From the NCBI RefSeq assembly GCF_026250525.1, contig NZ_CP111047.1:245759-309758 (forward strand): a stretch of DNA of 64,000 nucleotides, given 5' to 3'. A model generated the notes under the pieces. That model made no database searches, had not been told where the DNA came from, and was given only the letters and a program-made list of their open reading frames with translations. Position 1 is the stretch's first letter. Every line of letters begins with the position of its first letter. The DNA comes from Chondrinema litorale. Its GTDB lineage: Bacteria; Bacteroidota; Bacteroidia; Cytophagales; Flammeovirgaceae. Position numbers and translations under genes: made by a program. Of the stretch, positions 8,039-18,242 are shown in pieces.

Positions 8039-9460
8039 CTACTTCTTATTTTTTTTCTTCTTCTTTTTTTTGCCCTTCTTTTTAGAAGAATCTGGGGAGA
8101 ATTGACTACTCAATGAACCAAAGGGCACATCAATATTGAAATAGACTTTATGTTCATCTCCATAATCGTCAACAGCAGTTAAAACATCAAAGTTATGCCC
8201 ATCTTTAGCCATTAAAGCTTGTTGGCTTGATTGCATACCAGTATAGCTCAAAACAATATACTCATCTGCTGTAGACATTACCACATAGGCAGAATCGTAA
8301 TTTTCTCCTGTTCCTGTTGAAACTATACTTTCTATTGTACCAAAATAAGCTGCATACAATCGCTTAAAGTTGTCCATTTTTCGCATCATATAATTGCCCA
8401 CTGCAACTCTATAAATATCTCCCAACCTTAGTGGGTTTGTTTGCAAAACAACATCAGAAAATGCCGTAAGTTCTTCAAATTGCTCATTGTTATAATATTC
8501 TGCAATTTGTGCATTCGCACTGGTAAAATAAGGAGAGTAATCGTCTGCTTTTCTTTGTGCAATGTAGAATCTAAAATAGTCTTCTAAAGACAAAATTTCA
8601 CCTTTATTTATTTTACTCTTAAGATCAGTATAAACTGCTAAAGAGTCTGTGCTCAATATTTCTTGAAGTTTAGGAGATGTATAATTTACAAATTTGAAAT
8701 CGTAATATTCATCCAGATAGAATGCATCTTTATTGGTTTTAAGCATCATTTCCGATTCTAAACTCAATACATATGCATCAAAATTTAGAGAATCTAACTT
8801 CAAAACAATGTCTGCTTGTTGTTTGGCTTTCTTGAAATGTAACGAATTAAATTCAGACATAGAATTTAAAATATAAAACTCTACATTTAATGAATCTATG
8901 GTGTTGCCTTTTTCAGAATATTTAATAGCTTTCTTAAAATCTTCGCGGTAGAAGTATTCTTGAGCAAGTATGTATATTGTTGAAACATTATTAGTATCAA
9001 GCTCATATGCATACTCAAACAAAGACAAGACAGAATCTTCTCGACCTTGCATTTGCAAATCCAAACCTAGTCTTACATAACCTTCTGGGTCGTTTGGTGC
9101 TTTAGAAATATAAACCCTGAAATAATGCTCTGCACTATCAATATTTTCAAGTATTTCAAAAGCATTTGCCAGATTAAAATAGGCATCTATAAAAGAGGTA
9201 TCTACTTTGGCAGACATACGGTAATCTTCCAGTGCACTTTCATTCTGATTAAACTCCATAAAACAATTGCCTCTAAGTTTATACACCTCGGCATTTAAAG
9301 AGTCTTTCTCAATGTATTTATTGAGTAGATTTAGTGCTTCACGATATTGGTCTCCGTCGTAGTATTTTTTGGCGCTTGCCAAAAGGTTTTCTTTAGTTTG
9401 AGAATAACTGTTAGTTGCTACTACAAATAGTAAGTTTATTAGAAGAAAATACTTTGTCAT
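8039..9460 (-). CDS. Secreted TPR protein with Lys-rich C-terminus
   Basis: A 473-residue protein. The start at 9460 (MTKYFLLINLLFVVATNSYSQ) gives a clear signal peptide; an upstream start at 9493 would only add a non-hydrophobic leader. At least four to five tetratricopeptide repeats follow (for example AEVYKLRGNCFMEFNQNESA, IDAYFNLANAFEILENIDSA, ISTIYILAQEYF-like). The last 15 residues are almost only Lys (SSKKKGKKKKKKKNKK). TPR domains mediate protein contacts in the periplasm; no enzymatic domain is seen. The C-terminal region, from about residue 290 onward, is not recognised. Confidence 0.75.
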   Translation of the reverse strand: MTKYFLLINLLFVVATNSYSQTKENLLASAKKYYDGDQYREALNLLNKYIEKDSLNAEVYKLRGNCFMEFNQNESALEDYRMSAKVDTSFIDAYFNLANAFEILENIDSAEHYFRVYISKAPNDPEGYVRLGLDLQMQGREDSVLSLFEYAYELDTNNVSTIYILAQEYFYREDFKKAIKYSEKGNTIDSLNVEFYILNSMSEFNSLHFKKAKQQADIVLKLDSLNFDAYVLSLESEMMLKTNKDAFYLDEYYDFKFVNYTSPKLQEILSTDSLAVYTDLKSKINKGEILSLEDYFRFYIAQRKADDYSPYFTSANAQIAEYYNNEQFEELTAFSDVVLQTNPLRLGDIYRVAVGNYMMRKMDNFKRLYAAYFGTIESIVSTGTGENYDSAYVVMSTADEYIVLSYTGMQSSQQALMAKDGHNFDVLTAVDDYGDEHKVYFNIDVPFGSLSSQFSPDSSKKKGKKKKKKKNKK

Positions 9461-9611
9461 GGTAATGTAATAATTGAGCGTGAGTAAGCTCAAATGGTTT
9501 AATTTGTCCGTTTATTTAGTGTTTAGCTATGTTTGTTGTTCTGTCTAAGTTACATAATTAAAAACAAATTAAACCGGATTTAGTACTCACTCATTACCAC
9601 TTTTTTAATAT

Positions 9612-10202
9612 TTATTTGTATTCTACAAAGTACATTGGGTAACTAGATTTCACTTGTCCTTTTACAATTTTCTTCAATTTGCTTTCCATCATTTTCTGGG
9701 TGACCGGTTTTAAATAATCTAGATACAGCACTCCTTTTGTATGGTCGAACTCATGCTGTATCATTCTGGCGGTAGGGCCATGAAATGTTTTTTGTTGCAA
9801 TTCGAAGTTTCTATCCAAGTATTCTATCGTAATACTCCAAGGTCTGTTCACATTTTGAGACAAGCCTGGAATACTCAAACAACCTTCATCTTCATCCCAA
9901 GATTTATCTGATCGCTCTAAAATTTTTGCATTGATAAATGTTTCCTTAACACTTTCTACTCCTTTTTCACTTAAAATTCTTCGCTCTCTTCTATTTAATT
10001 CTGCAAAAGTTTGCTCACTATCTACTATAAACAATTGTAGTGCTTCACCAACTTGATTTGCAGCCAATCCACAACCATTGGCATTGTACATAGTTTCCCA
10101 CATATTCTCAATCAAGCTTGCAACTTGAGCATCATTATTTGTTATTTCTTTTGATTGCTCTCTTAAAACTGGATGCCCATAAGCATAAATAGATAATTTC
10201 AT
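9612..10202 (-). CDS. def: Peptide deformylase
   Basis: A 196-residue enzyme with all three motifs of peptide deformylase: GCGLAANQVG, EGCLSIPG (the Cys is a metal ligand) and QHEFDHTKG (two His ligands and catalytic Glu). It removes the N-formyl group from nascent proteins. The start at 10202 (MKLSIYAYGHPVLRE) matches the family; 16 further in-frame residues upstream do not. An Arg/Glu-rich insertion (LNRRERRILSEKGVESVK) between motifs 1 and 2 is usual for Bacteroidota enzymes. It is 58 nt downstream of the Crp-type gene and could share its transcript. Confidence 0.95.
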   Translation of the reverse strand: MKLSIYAYGHPVLREQSKEITNNDAQVASLIENMWETMYNANGCGLAANQVGEALQLFIVDSEQTFAELNRRERRILSEKGVESVKETFINAKILERSDKSWDEDEGCLSIPGLSQNVNRPWSITIEYLDRNFELQQKTFHGPTARMIQHEFDHTKGVLYLDYLKPVTQKMMESKLKKIVKGQVKSSYPMYFVEYK

Positions 10203-10260
10203 TTTTCTAGTTTTTAATACAAATGTGAGTGGAATGAAACTCCCAATCAATGAACCTATG

Positions 10261-10827
10261 TTAAATAATTTGTTTACGAATACGACTTAAGCCTTGTGGC
10301 GTAATTCCAATGTAAGACGCAATGTACTTCAAAGGAATCTTCTCTATAATTTCCGGATTTTCATCAAACAGATTCAAATACCTTTGTTTGGCCGTAAATT
10401 TTAATAATGCCAATTCTCTTTTACTTTTTGCCAGATATAAATTTTCGGCAGCAAATCTTCCTAAATAATTACCCACTTTAGTTTGAGCATATACTATTTG
10501 TAAATCACGATTGCTTATACTCCACATCACCATGTTTGTTAAAGCTTGTAACTCATATTCTGATGGATTTTGACTCAGAAAAGAATCGTACGCACAAGTA
10601 AATTCTCTATCGAAACAAAAATGGAAAGTTAATTCATTTTCAACATCTGGTATATAGTATCTCACAATACCAGATTCTATAAAAGAAAGATACTTTTCAA
10701 TATCACCCCTTTTAGTAATCACCTCTCCTTTTTTAAAAACTCTTTTGGTAAAATAAGACGATATAAATAGCCATTCTTCTTCTGTCAACCTTGTAATCTG
10801 CTCATAATATTCTCTAATGTATCCCAT
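10261..10827 (-). CDS. Crp/Fnr-family transcriptional regulator
   Basis: A 188-residue protein with an N-terminal cyclic-nucleotide-binding-like beta barrel (VFKKGEVITKRGDIEKYLSFIESGIVRYY) and a C-terminal winged helix with KIPLKYIASYIGITPQGLSRIRK as recognition helix. This short cAMP-independent type is very common in Bacteroidota. No cysteine ligands for an Fe-S cluster are seen. It is divergent from the metal-efflux TonB receptor at 11000 with a 172-bp gap, so control of that receptor is possible but not shown. Confidence 0.85.
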   Translation of the reverse strand: MGYIREYYEQITRLTEEEWLFISSYFTKRVFKKGEVITKRGDIEKYLSFIESGIVRYYIPDVENELTFHFCFDREFTCAYDSFLSQNPSEYELQALTNMVMWSISNRDLQIVYAQTKVGNYLGRFAAENLYLAKSKRELALLKFTAKQRYLNLFDENPEIIEKIPLKYIASYIGITPQGLSRIRKQII

Positions 10828-10999
10828 GTAAATTAAAAAAATCTCACCTAATAAAGTTAGAAAAAAATAAGCTTTAAAAGCTGCAAAGCTATGATAATTG
10901 CTATTTTTTTTAGCCTTGCCTAAATTTATATTTTTATTTATCTAATTATATCATTACATTAGTCTAGATACAAGATTAAGAAAGACTAATTATATAGAT

Positions 11000-13360
11000 A
11001 TGAAACCAATATTTTTACTAGTACTTATATACCTTTCGCCATTTCTAAGCTTAGCGCAAGAAGCAAGTATTTCAGGAATTATTTCCGATGAGCACGGGCC
11101 CTTGCCTTATGCCACAGTAAGTATTGCCTCTTTAGGAAAAGGAGACGTAGCAGATCCTTATGGCAAATATCAAATTTCAGATGTGCCTACAGGAACATAC
11201 AAAGTACAAGTAAGTATGATCGGTTATCGAATGATTGAACAAACCATTGAAGTGAATAACAAAACAAATATTCAAGAAAATTTTGAATTGTTAGAAGACT
11301 TAATGAATCTCGAACAGGTTGTGGTGAGCGGCACTCGTTATGAACTAGATCGCAGTGAATCTCCGGTAGTTGTAGGAGTGCTAAGCCCTAAGCTTTTTAG
11401 TGCTACACAATCAGTTGCAATTTCAGAAGGATTAAACTTTCAATCGGGTGTAAGAGTCGAAACCAATTGCCAAAACTGTGGCTTTACGCAAGTTCGCCTA
11501 AACGGGCTCGAAGGAGGTTATTCGCAAATTTTGATTAATAGCAGACCCGTTTTTAGTGCACTTAACAGTGTATACGGTTTAGATCAAATCCCGACAAATA
11601 TTGTGGAAAGAATTGAAGTAGTGAGAAGTGGTGGCTCTGCTTTGTATGGCTCTAATGCCATTGCCGGCACCATCAACATCATAACCAAAGAACCTGTCGA
11701 AAATGCTTGGCAAGTAGCAAGTAATTTCTCGCTAATCGATGGGAAAGAACCTGACCAAACAGTGCAGTTGAATGGAACTATTGTGGCAGAAGACCAGCGA
11801 AGTGGAGTTACATTTTACAGTATGCACAGAAATAGAGATAGTTATGATGCCAATGGCGATGGCTTCAGCGAATTAACCAAACTAGAAAATAATACTTTGG
11901 GTACAAAAGCTTTTTACAAACCTGGTAAAAACAACAAAATCACTTTCGAATTCAGCTCAATCAAAGAATTTAGACGCGGTGGAGATAATTTAGATTTAGC
12001 CCCTCATCTCACAGATATTACTGAACAGCTAGATCATAGTACCATAATTACTGGATTGTCTTTTGACCAATTAAGTAAAGATAAAAAGAGTAAATATGCA
12101 GTATACACTTCTGCTCAAACTACAAAAAGAGAAAGTTTCTATGGTGGTTTAGGAGGTGGCAGAACCGCAGCAGACAGTATAATTGCCAGCAATGCATATG
12201 GAAATACTAGCGATCTGGCTTTGGTTACAGGCTTTCAATTTTCGAGAAATATGCATGGAGAAGATATGCTCGTAGTTGGTATTGAAAATCAATACAGCAA
12301 AGTGGATGATGAAATTCCCGGTTACAATCGTTTAATTGCTCAATCGGTAAACACATCTGGGATTTATGCACAATACGAATGGCGCCCAATAGACAGATTT
12401 ACTGCTCTACTAGGTGGCAGATACGATTTTACGCAAGTAGAAGGAAGCTATCAGGTTGGGAATGTGCAAAGAAGTTCTGAAGTGGAAACTGGAGTATTTA
12501 GTCCAAGATTTACCATTCTCTATGATCTAAAAGAAAATATCCAGTTTAGAGGTGGATATGCTCGTGGTTTTAGAGCTCCACAAGCTTTTAATGAAGATTT
12601 ACATATTTCGTCGGTTGGTGGCGAACCTCAGTTTGTAATTTTGGGTAATGATTTAGATAAAGAACTTTCAGATGCTTATACTGCTTCTTTAAACTTTACA
12701 AAAACTACTGCAAGTACACAAGCGAGCTTTTTAATTGAAGGATTTTACACTAATCTCAAAAATCCATTTACCATTGTAAGCACAGGTTCTACCCTACCAA
12801 ATGGATCAATTTTAGAAGAAGTGAGAAACGGAAATGGAGCTTATGTAAGTGGAGCAAATATTGAATTGAACTGGTCACCAACAGCCAAAATGTTTTTCCA
12901 AGTGGGTGGAACATTGCAACAATCTAGGTATAAAGAAAGCCAAGTTATATTTGAGCCTGAAAGTGACAATTTGAGCGAATCCCGCATCGAAACAGATAAA
13001 TTTTTAAGAAACCCGAATGTGTATGGCTATTTCACATCGAGTTGGAAGCTGATTAGAAAATTAGACATTGACTTTACTGGCACTTACACTGGCTCAATGA
13101 CAGTTCCTCGCGTGATAAGCAAATCGGGATTTATGCAATTGAATGAGTCTGATCAATTCTGGGATATGAACCTGAAATTAGCTTATAAAATCAATTTGGC
13201 AGAGCATTTACACTTAGAAATTAATGGAGGAATGCAAAATATTTTGAACAGTTATCAGAAAGATTTTGATACTGGTGCACAAAGAGATTCTGATTATGTA
13301 TATGGACCAGCAAGACCAAGAACATTCTTTTTCGGAGTAAAGATTGGAGACTTGCATTAA
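11000..13360 (+). CDS. TonB-dependent receptor linked to metal efflux genes
   Basis: A 786-residue outer-membrane receptor: signal peptide (residues 1-20, ending LSLAQ), carboxypeptidase-D regulatory-like domain (about 22-105, YATVSIASLGKGDVADPYGK), plug (about 115-235) and a 22-strand-type barrel ending with the aromatic pattern FFFGVKIG. The plug holds TNCQNCGFTQVRLNGLEGG; this CxxC-bearing variant of the QVRINGxxG plug motif is the notable feature and could touch a metal. The downstream order, a Cys/His-rich small protein, an HME-RND pump and a His-rich adaptor, suggests a metal or metal complex as substrate (inference). Confidence 0.85.
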   Translation: MKPIFLLVLIYLSPFLSLAQEASISGIISDEHGPLPYATVSIASLGKGDVADPYGKYQISDVPTGTYKVQVSMIGYRMIEQTIEVNNKTNIQENFELLEDLMNLEQVVVSGTRYELDRSESPVVVGVLSPKLFSATQSVAISEGLNFQSGVRVETNCQNCGFTQVRLNGLEGGYSQILINSRPVFSALNSVYGLDQIPTNIVERIEVVRSGGSALYGSNAIAGTINIITKEPVENAWQVASNFSLIDGKEPDQTVQLNGTIVAEDQRSGVTFYSMHRNRDSYDANGDGFSELTKLENNTLGTKAFYKPGKNNKITFEFSSIKEFRRGGDNLDLAPHLTDITEQLDHSTIITGLSFDQLSKDKKSKYAVYTSAQTTKRESFYGGLGGGRTAADSIIASNAYGNTSDLALVTGFQFSRNMHGEDMLVVGIENQYSKVDDEIPGYNRLIAQSVNTSGIYAQYEWRPIDRFTALLGGRYDFTQVEGSYQVGNVQRSSEVETGVFSPRFTILYDLKENIQFRGGYARGFRAPQAFNEDLHISSVGGEPQFVILGNDLDKELSDAYTASLNFTKTTASTQASFLIEGFYTNLKNPFTIVSTGSTLPNGSILEEVRNGNGAYVSGANIELNWSPTAKMFFQVGGTLQQSRYKESQVIFEPESDNLSESRIETDKFLRNPNVYGYFTSSWKLIRKLDIDFTGTYTGSMTVPRVISKSGFMQLNESDQFWDMNLKLAYKINLAEHLHLEINGGMQNILNSYQKDFDTGAQRDSDYVYGPARPRTFFFGVKIGDLH

Positions 13361-13414
13361 GAAGTTTTTAGATACTTTGAAATTTATGCGCTGAAATTTT
13401 GTTAGTTTTGCAAT

Positions 13415-13780
13415 ATGAAGCAATTGGCATGTTTACTGGCTTTTTGGTTTTTGGCACTTTCTACCTTTCCATGTTCAGATGAAGAAGAAGAAACTGCTGT
13501 ACAAAAAGAAGTTGCCATTTCTTCAACTCAAAATGCATCTACATTTAATCAAGAAGTATTGAGAAAGTGTGCAGATGAACAGCATGCAGATCACAATCAT
13601 TCAGGAGATAACTGTTCACCTTTTTGCCAATGTCACTGTTGCCACACACATGTTACTTTGCATAAAGCACCATTTTTTGAAGTGGTCGCTTTTGAATACT
13701 TTATTGATTATGACATCAGAAACAGTAACTTTATTCCTGATCCACATCTAAATTCTCCCTTTCATCCACCAAAAGCTTGA
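13415..13780 (+). CDS. Small Cys/His-rich exported protein, DUF6660-like
   Basis: A 121-residue protein with a signal-peptide-like start (MKQLACLLAFWFLALSTFPC). The centre is crowded with metal-type ligands: CADEQHADHNHSGDNCSPFC followed by QCHCCHTHVTLH. It ends with a typical FHPPKA tail. I recognise the pattern as the DUF6660 family, found next to heavy-metal efflux genes in Bacteroidota. A role in periplasmic binding or sensing of metal is likely from composition and context but unproven. It lies 54 nt after the TonB receptor and 73 nt before the pump. Confidence 0.75.
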   Translation: MKQLACLLAFWFLALSTFPCSDEEEETAVQKEVAISSTQNASTFNQEVLRKCADEQHADHNHSGDNCSPFCQCHCCHTHVTLHKAPFFEVVAFEYFIDYDIRNSNFIPDPHLNSPFHPPKA

Positions 13781-13853
13781 TTTAATTCCACATTAAAATC
13801 TACAGGCAAAATTATGTCTGTTACTAAATATTTATGAATTAAATCTACATAGT

Positions 13854-16800
13854 ATGATTAAACATATTATAGCTTTTTCTGTGCAGAATAAGCTACTTGT
13901 TGCTATGCTCATGGTAGTGCTGATAATCGGTGGTATCTGGAGCATTACAAAAATACCAATTGATGCCGTGCCTGACATCACAAACAATCAGGTACAAGTA
14001 ATTACCCAAGCGCCAAATTTAGGTACTGAAGACATAGAGCAATTTGTCACTTATCCAATCGAATTGGCTATGTCGAACTTGCCGGGAGTTACCGAAATTC
14101 GTTCTATTTCACGATTCGGTTTATCTGTAGTTACCATTGTTTTCGAAGATGGCATGGATACCTATTTGCCACGCCAACTAGTTTCTGAGAAACTTCCAGA
14201 AATTGAAGAACGCATTCCAGATGGTTTTGGTAAACCACATATGGGACCTATTTCAACAGGTTTGGGTGAAATCTATCAATATACACTTGACGTTGACAGC
14301 GCCCATCAAGATAAATATTCTGCTTCTGACCTTAGAACTATTCAAGACTGGATAATCAGAAGACAAATGGCAATGATTCCCGGTGTGGTGGAAATAAATG
14401 CTTTTGGTGGTAAAATTAAGCAATACGAGGTTAAAGTAAATCCAGACGAACTAAATGCAATGGGGTTAAACATTGCTGATGTTTTTAGTGCTCTTCAAGA
14501 AAATAACCAAAACACAGGTGGAGCTTATATTGAGAAAGAACACAGGGCTAATTTTATCCGTGGAGAAGGGCTTGCCAGAAATATTTCTGATATTGAAGAC
14601 ATCGTCGTAAAAAATGTAAACGATATACCAATTACAATTAAAGACATTGCCAAAGTACAGTTTGGTAGTGCTCCACGCTATGGAACTTTCACCAAAAATG
14701 GTAAAGGTGAAGCTGTTGGTGGAATGGTATTAATGCTGAAAGGTGCCAATTCTAATGATGTTATTAATCAAGTAATAACAAGGATTGATGAGATTCAAAA
14801 ATCTTTACCTGAAGGTGTAAAAATTGAGCCATTCCTCGACCGAAGTAATTTAATTATAAAAACAACGAGCACAGTAAGTCGTAACCTACTTGAAGGAGCA
14901 CTAATCGTGATTTTTGTTCTGGTTTTTCTTTTAGGAAACTGGCGTGGTGGTTTCATTGTAGCCTCAACCATTCCGCTTTCATTACTCTTTGCTTTTATAC
15001 TGATGAATGCCTTTGGGGTTTGGGCAAACCTGATGAGCCTCGGGGCTATTGACTTTGGAATCATAGTAGACGGAGCGGTAATTATCGTAGAAAGTAGTGT
15101 ATATCTACTCAGCCAAAAAGTACTCAAGCATCAAGAAATAGACAAAGAAACTAGGAACCAAACAGCTATAGAAGCTTCTTCTAAAATGATGCGATCGGCC
15201 TTTTTTGGTCAGTTAATCATCCTCATTGTATTTATTCCGATTCTGGCTTTAGAAGGTGTTGAAGGTAAGATGTTCCAGCCAATGGCACTCACTTTTATGT
15301 TTGCCATGTTAGGTGTAATGATTCTTTGCCTTACCTATGTGCCAATGATGTCAGCATGGTTTCTACGTGTTAACAAAGATGCAAAACCTTCATTAGGTGA
15401 CAAAGTTGTCATCAAAATAGAAAACCTCTATGAGAAGTTACTTACTAAGGCATTAAGAAGAGCCAAATGGGTAATTCTAGTTTCTGCTTCACTTCTGGCT
15501 TTTGCCGTTTTCATTTTCTTTAAATTAGGCGGTGAATTTATCCCTCAATTAGATGAAGGTGATATCGCATTTCACATCATTTTAAAACCGGGTAGTTCTC
15601 TTACTCAGGCAGTAAGTGCCTCCACCAAAGTAGAAAAATTACTTTTAGAAAATTTCCCCGAGATAGATCAGGCACTTTCTAGATTTGGTGTAGCCGATGT
15701 TCCTACAGACCCAATGCCTATGGATATTGGAGACTGCTTCCTCATTCTGAAGCCTAAAAGTGAATGGGTTTCTGCTGAAAGCAAAGACGAACTCATTGCC
15801 AACATGAAAGAAGTTTTGGGACAGCTTCCGGGTATTAATTATGAGTTTACACAGCCAATAGAGATGCGATTCAACGAGTTGATTACAGGTGTTCGAGAAG
15901 ATATCGCAGTAAAATTGTTTGGTGAAGATTTGGCATTACTGGCTTCTAAAGCAGAAGAAATGGGCAAAATTATCGCTGGAATTCCAGGTGTCGCCGACAT
16001 GAAAGTAGAAGCCACCAGTGGTCTACCCCAAATGACAGTAAAATATAATCGCCATAAAATTGCCCAGTACAATGTGAATATCGAAGACCTTAACAGGATG
16101 ATTCAAGCGGCATTTGCAGGTGGCAAAGCAGGGGTGATTTTTGAAGGAGAAAAACGCTTCGATTTGGTGGTAAGACTCGATGAAACCTATCGGAAAAACA
16201 TCGACAACTTAGAAAACCTGTATATCGATTTACCTTCTGGAAACAGAATTCCACTTAAAGAAGTGGCTGATATCAGTTATGAAGAAGGGCCGATGCAGAT
16301 TAGTAGAGACAATACCAACCGTAGAGTATATGTGGGAGTAAATGTTCGTGAAAACGATATTCAGACTGTTACTCAGGAAATCCAACGCAGGTTAGACGCT
16401 CGATTAGATTTACCACCTGGCTATTACATCCGCTATGGTGGAGCTTTCGAAAATCTAGAAAGAGCTAGCAAAAGATTGCAAGTGCTCGTGCCTGCTGCAA
16501 TGGCACTCATTTTCGTACTTATATTCTTTGCTCTAAGATCAGTCCGACAAACCATTATGATTTATATCGCCATTCCATTGGCAGCAATTGGTGGAGTACT
16601 TTCTCTCTGGCTGAGAGATATGCCTTTTAGTATTTCAGCAGGCATTGGTTTTATCGTGTTGTTTGGTGTAGCAGTGTTAAACGGTTTGGTATTGGTTAGT
16701 GGCTGGAACGAACTGAAAGAAGAAGGAGTAAGCGATTTGAGAGAAAGAATAGAAACTGGTGCAAAAAGAAGAATTAGACCGATATTACTAACCGCACTCA

Positions 16801-18230
16801 CTGATATTTTAGGTTTCTTGCCAATGGCGATTTCAACATCATCTGGTGCAGAAGTTCAGCGACCGTTGGCAACAGTTGTAATTGGTGGAATGATTACAGC
16901 CACTTTTCTCACCTTGTTTGCCTTACCAATTTTATACAGATGGGTAGAAAAATGGCAGTCAAACCCTAGAACCTTGTCCATTTTCAAAAAGACAAGCTTT
17001 ACAGTGATATTGATTTTACTATGTGTATTAATGCAGCCAAAACCTGTAGAAGCACAAGACAAAAAAACAGTATCTGAGTTAGAGGAAGCCATCGTAATTG
17101 CCAAAGAAAACAATGGTAATTTACATGCAGCCAAAACCAATATTAAAGTAGAAGAAGCTGGTAAAAAAGAAGCTATCAATTTAAATAAAACAGATTTTGG
17201 AATTCAATACGGGCAATACAACAGCTTCGAAAACGACTTTTCCATCAACATCAACCAATCTTTTGAATTACCAATGGTGTATGCAAAAAGAAAAAATTTG
17301 GCAGATGCAAAAGTAGAAAGCAAGCAATTACAAGTTGCGGTGATCGAAAACGATTTGATCAAAGATATTAAAAAGGCTTGGTACCAACTGGCATTTCTGG
17401 AAGAGAAAAAAAAACTAATGCTCTTTCAAGATTCTGTTTATAGTGAGTTTTTGCGAGCGGCTAAACTTCGCTACGAAACCGGAGCCACTAGCTATCTGGA
17501 ACAGGCTGCTAGTGAAACTAAGACGATGGAAGTTAGAAATCAGCTAAAGATGATAGAAGCTGATATTGCCATTCAAGAAAGTAAGCTGCAAACATTGCTC
17601 AACGATTCTAGTGAAATCAACTTTGAGCCACCTGAGTTGGAGAGCATCACCAAAGTTGGGTTGCAAAATGCATCTCTTCAAAGCAACAATCCGATGGTTA
17701 GTTATACGCTACAGCAATCAAAAATTGCTCAAGCAGAACAACAGGTTGCATCTGCCAAAATGCTTCCCGAATTTTCTATTGGCTATTTCAATCAATCTAT
17801 GATTGGCACAGAAACTTCCAATGGAGAAATTGCCAGTGCATCAGATAGGTTTACAGGAATTCAAGCAGGCATTTCTATTCCCTTGTTTTTTGGTTCATAC
17901 AAAGCCGGCATTCAAGCTGCTAAATTGCGAGAGCAAGCTAGTCAGCAAACTGCCAATTACTACCAAAGTGTAGTAAAAAGCCAGTATGATCAACAAAGAA
18001 AAGAAGTAGACAAATATTTAAGTAGCCTTGAATATTATCAGGGAAAGGCACTTTCTCAAGCTGATCTGATTATCGAAAATGCGCAAAAGAGTATGGAAAA
18101 TGGCGCGATCGGATATGTAGAATATTTCCAATTACTCAATCAAGCAATTTCAATCAGATTTAATTATCTGGAAAACCTAAACGGTTACAATCAGGCAATC
18201 ATTTCACTAGAATATTTGGCGGGAAATTAA
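13854..18230 (+). CDS. HME-RND divalent-metal efflux pump fused to a TolC-like outer-membrane factor
   Basis: A 1458-residue protein. Residues 1 to about 1040 are a CzcA/CusA-type RND pump. In helix 4, DFGIIVDGAVIIVES agrees with the DFGx3DGAx3VE pattern of pumps for divalent cations (Zn, Co, Cd) and not with the Cu/Ag-type pattern. From about residue 1050 a hydrophobic segment (TVILILLCVLMQPKPVEAQ) resembles a signal peptide and leads into an outer-membrane efflux protein domain with long coiled-coil helices (to residue 1458). Fusion of pump and outer-membrane factor is known in Bacteroidota; there is one uninterrupted reading frame. The adaptor follows after 12 nt. Confidence 0.92.
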   Translation: MIKHIIAFSVQNKLLVAMLMVVLIIGGIWSITKIPIDAVPDITNNQVQVITQAPNLGTEDIEQFVTYPIELAMSNLPGVTEIRSISRFGLSVVTIVFEDGMDTYLPRQLVSEKLPEIEERIPDGFGKPHMGPISTGLGEIYQYTLDVDSAHQDKYSASDLRTIQDWIIRRQMAMIPGVVEINAFGGKIKQYEVKVNPDELNAMGLNIADVFSALQENNQNTGGAYIEKEHRANFIRGEGLARNISDIEDIVVKNVNDIPITIKDIAKVQFGSAPRYGTFTKNGKGEAVGGMVLMLKGANSNDVINQVITRIDEIQKSLPEGVKIEPFLDRSNLIIKTTSTVSRNLLEGALIVIFVLVFLLGNWRGGFIVASTIPLSLLFAFILMNAFGVWANLMSLGAIDFGIIVDGAVIIVESSVYLLSQKVLKHQEIDKETRNQTAIEASSKMMRSAFFGQLIILIVFIPILALEGVEGKMFQPMALTFMFAMLGVMILCLTYVPMMSAWFLRVNKDAKPSLGDKVVIKIENLYEKLLTKALRRAKWVILVSASLLAFAVFIFFKLGGEFIPQLDEGDIAFHIILKPGSSLTQAVSASTKVEKLLLENFPEIDQALSRFGVADVPTDPMPMDIGDCFLILKPKSEWVSAESKDELIANMKEVLGQLPGINYEFTQPIEMRFNELITGVREDIAVKLFGEDLALLASKAEEMGKIIAGIPGVADMKVEATSGLPQMTVKYNRHKIAQYNVNIEDLNRMIQAAFAGGKAGVIFEGEKRFDLVVRLDETYRKNIDNLENLYIDLPSGNRIPLKEVADISYEEGPMQISRDNTNRRVYVGVNVRENDIQTVTQEIQRRLDARLDLPPGYYIRYGGAFENLERASKRLQVLVPAAMALIFVLIFFALRSVRQTIMIYIAIPLAAIGGVLSLWLRDMPFSISAGIGFIVLFGVAVLNGLVLVSGWNELKEEGVSDLRERIETGAKRRIRPILLTALTDILGFLPMAISTSSGAEVQRPLATVVIGGMITATFLTLFALPILYRWVEKWQSNPRTLSIFKKTSFTVILILLCVLMQPKPVEAQDKKTVSELEEAIVIAKENNGNLHAAKTNIKVEEAGKKEAINLNKTDFGIQYGQYNSFENDFSININQSFELPMVYAKRKNLADAKVESKQLQVAVIENDLIKDIKKAWYQLAFLEEKKKLMLFQDSVYSEFLRAAKLRYETGATSYLEQAASETKTMEVRNQLKMIEADIAIQESKLQTLLNDSSEINFEPPELESITKVGLQNASLQSNNPMVSYTLQQSKIAQAEQQVASAKMLPEFSIGYFNQSMIGTETSNGEIASASDRFTGIQAGISIPLFFGSYKAGIQAAKLREQASQQTANYYQSVVKSQYDQQRKEVDKYLSSLEYYQGKALSQADLIIENAQKSMENGAIGYVEYFQLLNQAISIRFNYLENLNGYNQAIISLEYLAGN

Positions 18231-18242
18231 AATAGAAATCAC

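Noticed and set aside
16990..17060. Possible frameshift fusing pump and outer-membrane factor genes
   Set aside because: The frame is continuous, the junction has a sensible signal-like segment, and this fusion is known in Bacteroidota.
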